From Flavobacterium panici (GTDB lineage: Bacteria; Bacteroidota; Bacteroidia; Flavobacteriales; Flavobacteriaceae): a DNA stretch of 51,555 nt. Each line of letters begins with the position of its first letter. The first letter of the stretch is position 1. The stretch lies in NCBI RefSeq assembly GCF_903819335.1, contig NZ_CAIJDE010000047.1, positions 134,633-186,187 of the forward strand, in the 5' to 3' direction. The position numbers and the translations under genes are program-made. Positions 16,954 to 25,673 of this stretch are shown here, one piece after another. The notes under the pieces are model-generated. The model was not told the DNA's origin. It did not search any database and worked only from the letters and a program-made list of their open reading frames with translations.

Positions 16954-18762
16954 ATGAAGAAAAGCAATCAGGAAGAAGATAAAATCACATTCAAAAATTT
17001 ACGCCGCCTGTATTTTTTTGCACTTCTTACTATTGCTTTAACTATAATTGTCAGTCAGGTTTTAGTACAATACAATCTTAATCAGCAGTTGAGCGATTCT
17101 AAAATCATCAACTTTTCGGGAAAACAAAGAATGCTGAGCCAGAAAATTGTCAAAGAAGTTCTGATTCTGCATTATGTTTCTGATACTGCTTCTGCTAAAC
17201 AAATTTCACATTTACAAGATGTTTTATCACTTTGGAAAAAAAACCAAAACGCACTCGAAAATGGCAGTGATAGTTTAGCTTTTCCAAAAGAAAAATCAGA
17301 AACACTCAGCAAATTATATCTGGAAATCAATCCAATTTTCAATAAAATTGCACAGACAACCGATTCGTTTTTATCGAATTTAAAAAAGAAAAAACAATCC
17401 GCAGAAAATCAAAAACTGGTACAGATTATTTTAGAAAACGAAGGTTCTTTTCTTTCAAAAATGAATCAGATTGTAACGCAATACGATCTCGAAGCACACG
17501 AAAAAGTAACAGAACAACGCAAAATAGAATATTGGATTTTCGGTTTTACCTTATTAGTGCTTCTTTTGGAATTCTTCTTCATTTTTAAACCTACAAATAA
17601 AAAGATAGAACGATTAATTACAAGGCTTTTATCTTCAGAAAAGAAAGCTTTAAAACTAGCTTACGACACTGAAATTATCAGTGAAATCAAAGAAAATTCG
17701 GTTAAAGAGTTAAAATCGCTCAACTACGCAATGGAGAACACTTTACTCTATTGCCGAATTGCGCCCGATGGTTCGATAATTCATATTGGAGAAAAATTTG
17801 CCAAACTTTTAAACTATACCAAATTTTCATCTAACAAAAAATTCTCTGAAGTTTTGACCGTTGATGAAAAAGAGCAAATCAATATTGACCGACTTATTTT
17901 CGAAAAACAAAGAAGCGGCTGGCAGGGCGAAATCAAAATTTTAAACAAAGAAAATCAAACCATTTGGCTGGATTTATCAATGGTTCCCGTCACCATCAAA
18001 AAAGATGAATTAGAACTTTTAATTGTTTGTTTCAACATTACCGAGCGCAAAAAAGCACAGCGCGAAGTCGAACGTTTGAATCTTGAAAACACCACCGAAA
18101 AAATCAATCAGCAAAAGATTATTTCAAGTAAAATTGTTGAAAATCAGGAAAACGAACAAAACCGAATCGCAAAAGAAATTCACGACGGAATTGGTCAAAT
18201 GCTTACAGGTTTAAAGTTCAGTCTGGAAAGCATTAATCTGGATGACCGAGAAAAATCAGAACAAAAAATCGAGTATTTAAAAAAACTTTCACTTGACATT
18301 ATAAAAGGTGTCCGCACCGCAACTTTCAACTTAATGCCACCGGAATTAAGCGATCACGGAATCGTTTCTTCTCTGGCAAAACTAACTCAGGAACTCTCAA
18401 AACTAACCGGAAAAGAAATCCTTTTCTACAACAAAACCGATTTCGACCAGCGTTTAGATTCCCTAATCGAAATCAATATTTACCGACTTACACAAGAAGC
18501 CATAAACAACGCCATAAAATATGCAGAATCGTCGCATATAATTGTTCAACTATCACATAGTGAAACACTTTTAAGCGTAATTATAGACGACAACGGAAAA
18601 GGCTTCGACATCAATACAGTCGATAAAAAACGAAACAGCGAATCCGGAATGGGACTTTTATTTATGAAAGAAAGAATTCAATACATCAACGGCCGCGTTT
18701 TCATCAACTCAATTCCAGGCGAAGGAACAAGGATTACGTTTAATATTCCGATACTTAAGTAG
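16954..18762 (+). CDS. NarX-like nitrate-sensing histidine kinase
   Basis: This is an inner-membrane sensor kinase. TM1 is about 18-38 and TM2 about 193-211, with a periplasmic helical domain between. The segment SKIINFSGKQRMLSQKI (49-65) closely resembles the nitrate-binding P-box of NarX/NarQ and the PilJ-type domain. A PAS domain follows (about 255-370), then HisKA_3 with His410 (RIAKEIHDGIGQMLTGLKF) and HATPase_c (QEAINNAIKYA, DDNGKGF, GMGLLFMKERI). Its partner is very probably the LuxR-type regulator at 19459, now separated by a repeat island. Input nitrate is inferred from the P-box. Confidence 0.9.
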   Translation: MKKSNQEEDKITFKNLRRLYFFALLTIALTIIVSQVLVQYNLNQQLSDSKIINFSGKQRMLSQKIVKEVLILHYVSDTASAKQISHLQDVLSLWKKNQNALENGSDSLAFPKEKSETLSKLYLEINPIFNKIAQTTDSFLSNLKKKKQSAENQKLVQIILENEGSFLSKMNQIVTQYDLEAHEKVTEQRKIEYWIFGFTLLVLLLEFFFIFKPTNKKIERLITRLLSSEKKALKLAYDTEIISEIKENSVKELKSLNYAMENTLLYCRIAPDGSIIHIGEKFAKLLNYTKFSSNKKFSEVLTVDEKEQINIDRLIFEKQRSGWQGEIKILNKENQTIWLDLSMVPVTIKKDELELLIVCFNITERKKAQREVERLNLENTTEKINQQKIISSKIVENQENEQNRIAKEIHDGIGQMLTGLKFSLESINLDDREKSEQKIEYLKKLSLDIIKGVRTATFNLMPPELSDHGIVSSLAKLTQELSKLTGKEILFYNKTDFDQRLDSLIEINIYRLTQEAINNAIKYAESSHIIVQLSHSETLLSVIIDDNGKGFDINTVDKKRNSESGMGLLFMKERIQYINGRVFINSIPGEGTRITFNIPILK

Positions 18763-19390
18763 AAAATCCAATTTTTAAATTCCAATATTTAAGTACCAAA
18801 TTCCAATTGCGCAAAGTATTGTCAGGCTGAGCGAAGTCGAAGCCCACACAATCTTAATCGACAATCAAAAAAATAAGAATAATCATCTGGGCGAGCCACC
18901 ATCCCGATAAGAGGGCAAATTTACTTTGTCTTTATTCGCCCTCTTATCGGGATGCTGTCGGGCTATCCGGGCTACTTCGGTAGCTTCCTCCTATCCCTCT
19001 CGCGGACAATCGTTTTCAAAAGAAAATTTAAGTTTACAAGGAAATAAAAAGTAAAAAATAAATTGCCTCCAGCTTTAGCTGGAGGTATACAAACAAGTAT
19101 CAAAAAGGCTTTAGCCAAACTTACACATTTGGCTAAAGCCCTTTGTTTTTATCTACAAAACCTCCAGCTAAAGCTGGAGGCAATTAAAACCAAACTTTGT
19201 CAAAGTTCAAAACTTTGACAAAGTTGACCACAATCTTGCCAGGCTGAGCGAAGTCGAAGCCCGCGCAATCTTAATCGACAATCTTTGCAGAGCTACTTAC
19301 GTGGGCTTCGACTTCGCTCAGCCTGACAATTGTATAATTTAGAATTTCCAACATTAGAAATTTTAATGTTAGAAATTAAAATCTAAAAAA
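18763..19390. repeat. repeat island between the kinase and its response regulator
   Basis: No gene is visible in this gap. I see, in order: a family D arm 'tgtcaggctgagcgaagtcg' (18820-18847); a 17-base stem 'catcccgataagagggc' (18900-18916 with 18937-18953) and a GC-rich tail to 19014; palindromes 'cctccagctttagctggagg' (19067-19086 and 19161-19180) around 'aaaggctttagccaaa' (19104-19119 with 19128-19143); AACTTTGTCAAAGTT/AACTTTGACAAAGTT (19193-19225); and a family D pair (19238-19265 with 19298-19327). Confidence 0.7.
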
Positions 19391-19431
19391 TTACGTATAT
19401 TAGCGTCTTCTTTATAGATGAATATACGTAA
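19391..19431 (+). promoter_or_regulatory. inverted repeat before the narL-like gene
   Basis: Perfect 11-base arms TTACGTATATT (19391-19401) and AATATACGTAA (19421-19431), 19 bases apart, end 27 bases before the ATG. Both arms contain the TACGTA core also found before nirB and the nitrate reductase, so autoregulation is plausible. Confidence 0.5.
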
Positions 19432-19458
19432 AATTCCAAAACCAAAATTAAGTAAACT

Positions 19459-20118
19459 ATGAGTAATATCATTCGTGTAGTGCTGGCAGATGATCATGTT
19501 TTTGTTAGAGACGGAATCAAATCCCTTTTGGAAAACGAAGCAAACATTGAGGTTGTGGGCGAAGCAATTGATGGAGCCGACGCTCTTGACGTGGTAGCGC
19601 AAAGCAAACCCGATTTACTTATAGCCGATATTCGTATGCCAAACTTAACGGGTATCGAACTAGTAGAAAAACTTAGAAGCGAAAATAATAACATAAAAAT
19701 CATCATGCTTTCGATGCACGAATCGGAAGAATACGTATTGAAATCTATAAAAGCTGGAGCCGATGGTTATTTACTGAAAGGTTCAAGCAAAGAAGAATTT
19801 TTAAAAGCACTTCATACGGTTTCTGCTGGTGGAAAATATTTCAGTGGAGACATTTCTTCAATCTTAATTGGTCAATTGACAAATCCATCAAATTCATTAG
19901 AACCTAAGCAAAACTTAAGCGACGAAATGATGATTACCAAAAGAGAAAAAGAAATTCTGACTCTTTTACTATCCGGAAAAGGAAACAAGGAAATCGCCGA
20001 AGCTCTTGACATCAGCAAACGAACTGCCGAAGTACACCGTTTTAACCTGATGAAAAAACTGAAAGTAAAAAACTTAATGGAACTTTCTAATAAAGCAACT
20101 GAGTATTCTTTAATCTAA
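19459..20118 (+). CDS. NarL/LuxR-type response regulator
   Basis: The receiver domain has the acidic pocket Asp11/Asp12, phosphoacceptor Asp57 (LLIADIRMPNLTG) and Lys107. The C-terminal GerE/LuxR helix-turn-helix (ITKREKEILTLLLSGKGNKEIAEALDISKRTAEVHRFNLMKKL) binds DNA. At 219 residues it has family length. It most likely pairs with the nitrate sensor kinase upstream and governs the nitrate genes. Heptamers matching the NarL consensus are found at their promoters. Confidence 0.92.
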   Translation: MSNIIRVVLADDHVFVRDGIKSLLENEANIEVVGEAIDGADALDVVAQSKPDLLIADIRMPNLTGIELVEKLRSENNNIKIIMLSMHESEEYVLKSIKAGADGYLLKGSSKEEFLKALHTVSAGGKYFSGDISSILIGQLTNPSNSLEPKQNLSDEMMITKREKEILTLLLSGKGNKEIAEALDISKRTAEVHRFNLMKKLKVKNLMELSNKATEYSLI

Positions 20119-20125
20119 TTTTTCG

Positions 20126-20563
20126 ATGAGAAAACTACTTAAATACACTTTTGTAATTTTCATTTTAAGTTCAAAAATATATTCACAAAACTATTCTCAG
20201 GAATATTCAGATTCTATTCAAAAAAAATGGAAATACTTTAGACTAAGACAAAGCGAAAAAGTTATTGTAGTTGAACATACTCCAATTCAAATACTTTGTG
20301 GTATTACAGCTTTTGCCTCCGTAACAATAGTTAAAACCACCAAAGGAGACACTTTCAGAGTATTGGATTTATGCAGTTTAAAAAAATTCACTCCTAATGA
20401 AGAGGTGAATATATCTCCAGAAAAAGCTCCTTCATCTAATGTAAATTTCCCAAAGAAATACGTCGTAGATTCGAAAAATGATAATAAAATTATTGAAGAA
20501 AGTAATTATGAAAAAACTATTTTAAAAACAACTTGGGCTTCAATTGAAAAAAGTAAAGAATAA
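20126..20563 (+). CDS. hypothetical exported protein
   Basis: This is a 145-residue protein with a signal peptide (MRKLLKYTFVIFILSSKIYSQ, cleavage probably before NYSQ) and no family I recognise. It starts 7 bases after the narL-like gene, so it is in the same transcript. Its stop codon lies inside the palindrome ahead of narK. A role in nitrate sensing or envelope function is possible only by position. Confidence 0.7.
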   Translation: MRKLLKYTFVIFILSSKIYSQNYSQEYSDSIQKKWKYFRLRQSEKVIVVEHTPIQILCGITAFASVTIVKTTKGDTFRVLDLCSLKKFTPNEEVNISPEKAPSSNVNFPKKYVVDSKNDNKIIEESNYEKTILKTTWASIEKSKE

Positions 20564-20584
20564 TTAAGTATAAATACTTAATTA
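20561..20584 (+). promoter_or_regulatory. 24-base palindrome ahead of narK
   Basis: Arms TAATTAAGTAT (20561-20571) and ATACTTAATTA (20574-20584) are perfect complements with two bases between. It shares AAGTAT-NN-ATACTT with the nirB palindrome. It overlaps the upstream stop codon, so it could also be a weak transcription end, but its AT-rich stem and lack of a T-run favour an operator. Confidence 0.5.
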
Positions 20585-20628
20585 TTTTACAGAAAACTGC
20601 GTTTTAGCATGTTTTAACTAAGTTATAG

Positions 20629-20656
20629 TACTTATTTTTACAAAAAAATATAAGTG
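20629..20656 (+). promoter_or_regulatory. narK promoter region
   Basis: TACTTAT (20629-20635) overlaps a -7-like TATTTTTA (20633-20640). ATAAGTG follows at 20650-20656, right before the ATG. The same TACT-TATWTTT layout is seen at nirB, the nitrate reductase and moeA. Confidence 0.4.
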
Positions 20657-20658
20657 CT

Positions 20659-22158
20659 ATGAAAACTACACACTCATTATCTCAATCACACAAAATTTTA
20701 TTTTTGAACACATTGGCTTTTACCGTGTGTTTTGCCTGCTGGACCTTAAACGGGGTTCTAGTAACCTTTTTAGTCGATAACGGAATTTTCCACTGGAGCG
20801 TTGTTCAGGTGGGATGGCTTTTAGGTATTCCAATTCTAACGGGTTCAATTATGCGTCTGCCAATTGGAATCCTGACAGATAAATATGGTGGAAAATATGT
20901 TTTTTCCCTTTTACTGCTTCTAAGTTCGATTCCGTTGTTTCTCCTTCCCTACGCCGATAGCTTTTTTATGTTTGCTTTGCTTAGCTTTTTTTTCGGAATG
21001 GTTGGAACAAGTTTTGCCGTCGGAATTGGTTATACTTCTATTTGGTATCCAAAAGAATGGCAAGGACGCGCCTTAGGAATCTTCGGAATGGGAAATGCCG
21101 GCGCAGCCATAACAACATTTTTAGCTCCTTCCCTATTAAATCATTTTTCGATTGAAGATCCGCAAAACGGCTGGAAAATACTTCCTGTTATTTATGCCAT
21201 TTCTTTAGTGGTAATTGGAATTGCTTTTTTGATTTTCACTCAAAATAAAAAACCAGAAAACAATTCCAAAACCGTTTCTCAAATGCTTGTACCATTAAAA
21301 TCTGCAAGAGTTTGGCGTTTTGGCGCGTATTACTTTTTAGTTTTTGGTTGTTTTGTAGCTTATTCACAATGGTTACTGCCAAATTTCATGAACGTTTATC
21401 AAACCAGCTTGGTTATGGGCGGTTTGTTTGCCACAATGTTCAGTCTTCCTTCTGGACTAATCAGAGCATTTGGAGGTTATTTATCAGATAAATTCGGTGC
21501 CAGAAAAGTGATGTATTGGGTTTTAGGATCTTCAGTAGTTTTAAGTGCTTTATTAGCCATTCCGAAAATGGAGATTACGACTACGGGACCTGGAGTTTTA
21601 GCAACCAAAAAAGGAACTATTACAGCTGTTACAAATGATAAAATTAAGATTGGCGAAACAGATTTTGCAGTCGCACAGAAAAAAGAAAATAATGCCGAAA
21701 ATGCTATTTTTCCAACTTCAACTTCATGGCAACAAGTTGTTGTAGCAGAAAACCAAAGCGTGAAGAAAAAAGAACTTCTGGCAAAAGGAATTACCGTTAT
21801 TAAATTTGATGCTAATATGTGGGTTTTCTTAGTTTTAGTAATTCTGATTGGAATTTCATGGGGAATTGGAAAAGCAGCTGTTTACAAACATATTCCCGAA
21901 TATTTCCCAAATGAAGTGGGTGTTGTTGGCGGTATGGTTGGAATGATTGGCGGTTTGGGCGGTTTCTTCGGCCCTATTATATTCGGATATTTATTAACTG
22001 CAACCGGAATCTGGTCAAGTTCATGGATTTTTATTCTGCTTTTTTCAACCGGATGTTTAGTCTGGATGCATTATGCCATTACCAAAAGTGTGAGCAAAAA
22101 ACAATATCAAACAGTAAAAACAATTGAAAAACAGCAACTTGTACCTATAACCAATTAA
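20659..22158 (+). CDS. narK: nitrate/nitrite MFS transporter with periplasmic insert
   Basis: This is a nitrate/nitrite porter of the NNP family (MFS, about 12 membrane segments). It has the NNP signature region GTSFAVGIGYTSIWYPKEWQGRALGIFGMGNAGAA and a second one, GVVGGMVGMIGGLGGFFGP. An insert of about 75 residues (about 308-383) sits between TM9 and TM10, which by the usual topology is periplasmic. Its end (VVVAENQSVKKKELLAKG) resembles a biotinyl/lipoyl-type sandwich hairpin. It is a close paralogue of the gene at 49440-50915, which has the same insert. It probably feeds the assimilatory enzymes. Confidence 0.93.
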   Translation: MKTTHSLSQSHKILFLNTLAFTVCFACWTLNGVLVTFLVDNGIFHWSVVQVGWLLGIPILTGSIMRLPIGILTDKYGGKYVFSLLLLLSSIPLFLLPYADSFFMFALLSFFFGMVGTSFAVGIGYTSIWYPKEWQGRALGIFGMGNAGAAITTFLAPSLLNHFSIEDPQNGWKILPVIYAISLVVIGIAFLIFTQNKKPENNSKTVSQMLVPLKSARVWRFGAYYFLVFGCFVAYSQWLLPNFMNVYQTSLVMGGLFATMFSLPSGLIRAFGGYLSDKFGARKVMYWVLGSSVVLSALLAIPKMEITTTGPGVLATKKGTITAVTNDKIKIGETDFAVAQKKENNAENAIFPTSTSWQQVVVAENQSVKKKELLAKGITVIKFDANMWVFLVLVILIGISWGIGKAAVYKHIPEYFPNEVGVVGGMVGMIGGLGGFFGPIIFGYLLTATGIWSSSWIFILLFSTGCLVWMHYAITKSVSKKQYQTVKTIEKQQLVPITN

Positions 22159-22169
22159 ATTTTAAAATA

Positions 22170-22213
22170 ATGACTTTTATCATTAATAAGGGCTTATTTT
22201 TCTTATAAATTTA
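22170..22213 (+). promoter_or_regulatory. porin promoter with FNR-like site
   Basis: ATGAC-TTTT-ATCAT (22170-22183) resembles the FNR core TGAT-N4-ATCA. Its centre is 36.5 bases before the end of the -7-like box TAAATTTA (22206-22213), placing it near -41. A further palindrome AATAAG-GG-CTTATT is at 22185-22198. Confidence 0.5.
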
Positions 22214-22237
22214 CGCCATCAAAAAATTACAAGTTTT

Positions 22238-23503
22238 ATGAAAAAAATAAAATTAATTGCTCTATTCCTTTTTGGTACTGGCGCAGCGATGCAAGCACAA
22301 GAATTAGATGTAAATTTACAAATAAGGCCTCGTTTTGAATACCGAAACGGATATAAACAACTTCTGCAAGAAGGTCAGGAAGGAACTTCACAAATTTCAC
22401 AGCGTTCTCGTTTGAATTTCAATTATAAACAAGAAGATTTAATTGTAAAATTAACGTTGCAAAATACCAGAACCTGGGGTGACGTTGCACCAACAGCTCC
22501 AGCAGATAAAAACGGAGTTGCTGTTTTTGAAGCCTGGGCACAATATAATTTCACTGAAAAATGGAGTGCCAGAATGGGACGTCAGGTACTTTCATACGAT
22601 AATCAGCGTATTTTAGGAGAACAAGACTGGGGACAACAAGCACAAAGTCATGATGCACTTACAGTTTCGTTTCATACTGAAAAACAAAAATTAGATTTCG
22701 GGGGAGCTTATAACTCTACTGCCGAAAATGTGCTTCAGACTCCTTATACTGTTGCCAGTTATAAAGCTTTGCAATATGCATGGTATCATAATCAATTTAA
22801 TGAAGCTTTTGGTTTGAGTTTCTTATTATTGAATACAGGTTACGAGTATGCTCCTGAGCCTGCTCCTTCTACCAAACTATTAGTAGATTACAAACAGACT
22901 TTTGGACCTTATATAGCTTATAAAAAAGGTAAAATCGATACTAATTTTTGGGCATACGGTCAAACCGGAAAAAGCACAGACCAACAAGTAAGTGCCTGGA
23001 ATGCTGCAGCAAATTTTAATTACAGCATAACAGATTCTTTTAAAGCTGGTTTAGGTTACGAATTTTTATCAGGAAAAAATACAAATGATGCAAGTACAGT
23101 GATAAAATCTTTCAACCCTATATTTGGAACCAACCACGGTTTTAACGGTTATATGGATTATTTTTATGTTGGAAATCACTTAAATAATGTTGGTTTACAA
23201 GATGCATTTGTCAAATTGAATTACAATGTAAACAAGTGGCAGTTTGCTTTGATTCCGCATGTATTTTTATCAGCTGCTGATGTAGTGACGCCAGTTGAAA
23301 AATTAGATTCATATTTAGGAACTGAAATCGACGCAACTTTTGGCTATAACTTCAAAAAAGACATTACAGTTTCAGGAGGTTATTCTCAAATGTTTGGTTC
23401 TAAAACTTTAGAATTTATCAAAAATGGAGATGCCGGACATACCAACAATTGGGCGTGGTTAATGATTTCTGTAAATCCTAGAATTTTTAGCTGGAAAAAA
23501 TAA
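22238..23503 (+). CDS. outer-membrane porin, alginate-export family
   Basis: A 421-residue protein with a signal peptide (MKKIKLIALFLFGTGAAMQAQ) and a mature part of alternating beta strands typical of the AlgE-like beta-barrel family (LQIRPRFEYRNGYKQ, SQRSRLNFNYK, AWAQYNFTEKWSARMGRQVLSYDNQRILG). Barrels of this family next to nitrate genes are likely anion entry channels, so nitrate passage through the outer membrane is my inference. It lies 79 bases after narK with its own promoter and a strong terminator. Confidence 0.87.
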   Translation: MKKIKLIALFLFGTGAAMQAQELDVNLQIRPRFEYRNGYKQLLQEGQEGTSQISQRSRLNFNYKQEDLIVKLTLQNTRTWGDVAPTAPADKNGVAVFEAWAQYNFTEKWSARMGRQVLSYDNQRILGEQDWGQQAQSHDALTVSFHTEKQKLDFGGAYNSTAENVLQTPYTVASYKALQYAWYHNQFNEAFGLSFLLLNTGYEYAPEPAPSTKLLVDYKQTFGPYIAYKKGKIDTNFWAYGQTGKSTDQQVSAWNAAANFNYSITDSFKAGLGYEFLSGKNTNDASTVIKSFNPIFGTNHGFNGYMDYFYVGNHLNNVGLQDAFVKLNYNVNKWQFALIPHVFLSAADVVTPVEKLDSYLGTEIDATFGYNFKKDITVSGGYSQMFGSKTLEFIKNGDAGHTNNWAWLMISVNPRIFSWKK

Positions 23504-23531
23504 TTTTTCTTCAAAATTCACTTCAATATTT

Positions 23532-23567
23532 TACCCTTTTCCTATTTTGGAAAAGGGTATTTTTTTT
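23532..23567 (+). terminator. intrinsic terminator after the porin gene
   Basis: TACCCTTTTCC (23532-23542) pairs with GGAAAAGGGTA (23549-23559), followed by eight T residues. Confidence 0.85.
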
Positions 23568-23644
23568 ATTTACAAAAAAGTTACGATATCTCGTTTAATT
23601 AATTATATTTGAATCGATTACGAACCCCAAATTCTATCCCCCAA

Positions 23645-24010
23645 ATGAAACAATTTTTAAAACTATCAATGTTAACCTTCATTGTTACGCAACCTGGTAT
23701 TGGCCAAAAATACAATGATGCTTTAATTTCAAAAAACTCTGAAATTAATTTCGCAAAAACACAAAAAAGAGGCATTAAAAAAGACAACATTATTTATTAT
23801 GTTGAAAATGATCTGCAGACCATATCAGCCTACAAAAGAAGCAAATTAAAATGGCAGACTAATGTAATTTCTGTTTGTGGAAAACCAAAAAAAGGAGAAC
23901 CTGAAATTAGATATGTAGGATATAATGCAAACAAACTGCTTATCGTTATCGGAAAACATAATTTTGCAGAAATTGACATTAATAGTGGTGAAACAAAATT
24001 TGTTGGTTAA
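23645..24010 (+). CDS. small hypothetical exported protein
   Basis: This 121-residue protein starts at ATG 23645 (MKQFLKLSMLTFIVTQPGIGQ, a signal peptide). An upstream TTG at 23609 adds a polar stretch that would spoil the signal. The body is beta-rich and basic (YVENDLQTISAYKRSKLKWQT), recalling small repeat proteins, but I recognise no family. It is flanked by two similar terminators and seems to be a lone gene. Confidence 0.65.
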   Translation: MKQFLKLSMLTFIVTQPGIGQKYNDALISKNSEINFAKTQKRGIKKDNIIYYVENDLQTISAYKRSKLKWQTNVISVCGKPKKGEPEIRYVGYNANKLLIVIGKHNFAEIDINSGETKFVG

Positions 24011-24064
24011 GATTCAAAAATAAAGCGATCTTTAATAGAATTTTCTAAAATAAACATTTTAACT

Positions 24065-24100
24065 TACCCTTTTTCAGTTTTGGAAAAGGGTATTTTATTT
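24065..24100 (+). terminator. intrinsic terminator
   Basis: TACCCTTTTTC pairs with GGAAAAGGGTA (24065-24092), then an AT-rich tail 'ttttatttt'. The stem is nearly the same as the one at 23532-23559, so it may be a duplicate. Confidence 0.65.
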
Positions 24101-24165
24101 TGAATGTTTTGGAATATTCTTTAATATATTTGATTGAAATTATTTTCATCATTTAAACTGATATA

Positions 24166-24945
24166 TTGAAAAGAACAACAGAAATAATAACAATAAACTC
24201 AATTGATCAAATTCCTTCATTAGAAGAAATTAGAAAAATACCCAGAACCAAAACCCTAAAAATTATTTTTGAAAATTCAGTCCAAAATCAACGAGAATCT
24301 ATTGGTCAGAATTTTAAAAAGCAATTACAAGGATTTCAGGTTGGAATTCATCTTTTAAATCCAGAAATTAATATTGCTAAACTAATTACAGATCAAGAAA
24401 TTGAAGAACACCAACTATTTTTTGAGAATTGTGCTAAGGATTATAGAGAATTAGGTGAAAAGTTAATCTTCAAACTGGCCGAACAGCTTAAAATTACAAT
24501 CAATTCAGATTGTCCTTGGATAACATTTAATCAGTTTTTGAAGAACAACAAACAAGCTGGAAAATTTGAAGAATGGAGATATTTTTTTCATGGTTTTCAT
24601 TGCGGTTTTGAAAACAAAAAAACGGGGCAAATGATTGAAGTTCCACTTGTTTTCGGTCTTGAATTTGGAGATTTAGACCCATACTTTTTTACTAATTTCA
24701 TCAAATCAACACCTCATTATAAACCTTTACCTATGAAGATTTATGAAGATTATGCAGATGGAGTTAGAATAAATGAAAAGATGCTTTCTCTTGGTAAATT
24801 TGAACATATCAATTCAAATTTTAAAAATCACACAGGAATTGTAGTTACAGATCGAGAAAAAATAGAAATAAAAGAATATATCCCTGAAGAACAAACTGCA
24901 AAAAGAAAATTTAGTTTTTGGAAGTTTACAAGACGCAAATTTTAA
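24166..24945 (+). CDS. hypothetical protein, possibly DUF6896-like
   Basis: A 259-residue soluble protein with a TTG start at 24166; no nearer ATG exists in frame. A stretch near residues 100-200 (GKFEEWRYFFHGFHCGFENKKTGQMIEVPLVFGLEFGDLDPYFFTNFI) reminds me of a DUF6896-type domain found in small accessory or immunity-like proteins; this is from memory and unsure. It starts a short three-gene run with the endonuclease-like and methyltransferase genes. I cannot assign a function. Confidence 0.65.
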   Translation: MKRTTEIITINSIDQIPSLEEIRKIPRTKTLKIIFENSVQNQRESIGQNFKKQLQGFQVGIHLLNPEINIAKLITDQEIEEHQLFFENCAKDYRELGEKLIFKLAEQLKITINSDCPWITFNQFLKNNKQAGKFEEWRYFFHGFHCGFENKKTGQMIEVPLVFGLEFGDLDPYFFTNFIKSTPHYKPLPMKIYEDYADGVRINEKMLSLGKFEHINSNFKNHTGIVVTDREKIEIKEYIPEEQTAKRKFSFWKFTRRKF

Positions 24946-24956
24946 ATTCTTATCTC

Positions 24957-25670
24957 ATGAAACTCATAGCTTGGAATTGCAACATGGCATTCAGAAAAAA
25001 AGCAGAATTCATTCTAGCCCACAATCCTGATATTGCTGTAATTTCTGAGTGTGAAAATCCTGAAAAATTAAAATTTCCTGCTAATTCAAAGTTACCAAAC
25101 GATATACTTTGGTATGGAACAAATCCGCATAAAGGACTTGGCGTTTTCTCTTATAGTGATTATCGATTTCAACTTTTGGATTGCCATAATCCAAACTTTA
25201 AAAACATTTTACCAATAGCCGTAACTGGAGGAAAATTAGATTTTATCTTATTTGCAATCTGGGCAAACAATCCTGAAGATAAAGACGGACAATATGTAAC
25301 CCAGGTTTGGAAAGCCATTAATTACTATGAAGATCTAATTAAAGAAACCAAAACTATTTTAATTGGAGATTTCAACAGTAATACGATTTGGGATAAACCG
25401 CGAAGAGAAGGAAATCATACAACGGTTGTAAATAAATTAAGCGACAAGAATATTTTTAGCACTTATCATAAATATTTTAATCAAATTCAGGGTAAAGAAG
25501 AACATCCAACTTTATATCTTTATAGACACGAAAATAAACCGTATCATCTGGATTACTGCTTTGCTTCAAATGATTTTATTGAAGCCCTGGAAACTGTTCA
25601 AATAGGAACTTATCAAGACTGGACAGCGCTCAGTGACCACAAACCTTTAATAATTATATTCAATATATAA
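24957..25670 (+). CDS. endonuclease/exonuclease/phosphatase family protein
   Basis: A 237-residue metal-dependent phosphoesterase of the EEP (DNase I-like) fold. Motifs in order are IAWNCNM near the N-terminus, ISECENP, LIGDFNSN and the C-terminal SDHKPLI. I start at ATG 24957 because the open frame upstream lies inside the previous gene. It follows that gene after 11 bases. The substrate may be nucleic acid or a small phosphate ester. Confidence 0.85.
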   Translation: MKLIAWNCNMAFRKKAEFILAHNPDIAVISECENPEKLKFPANSKLPNDILWYGTNPHKGLGVFSYSDYRFQLLDCHNPNFKNILPIAVTGGKLDFILFAIWANNPEDKDGQYVTQVWKAINYYEDLIKETKTILIGDFNSNTIWDKPRREGNHTTVVNKLSDKNIFSTYHKYFNQIQGKEEHPTLYLYRHENKPYHLDYCFASNDFIEALETVQIGTYQDWTALSDHKPLIIIFNI

Positions 25671-25673
25671 ATC

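Noticed and set aside
18900..19327. Possible CRISPR array in the repeat island
   Set aside because: The repeats are inverted, of several families and unequal spacing; there is no direct repeat-spacer pattern and no cas gene.
20561..20584. The palindrome before narK as an ordinary terminator
   Set aside because: The stem is almost all A/T and has no T-run; its core matches the nirB palindrome, so an operator is more likely, although a double role cannot be excluded.
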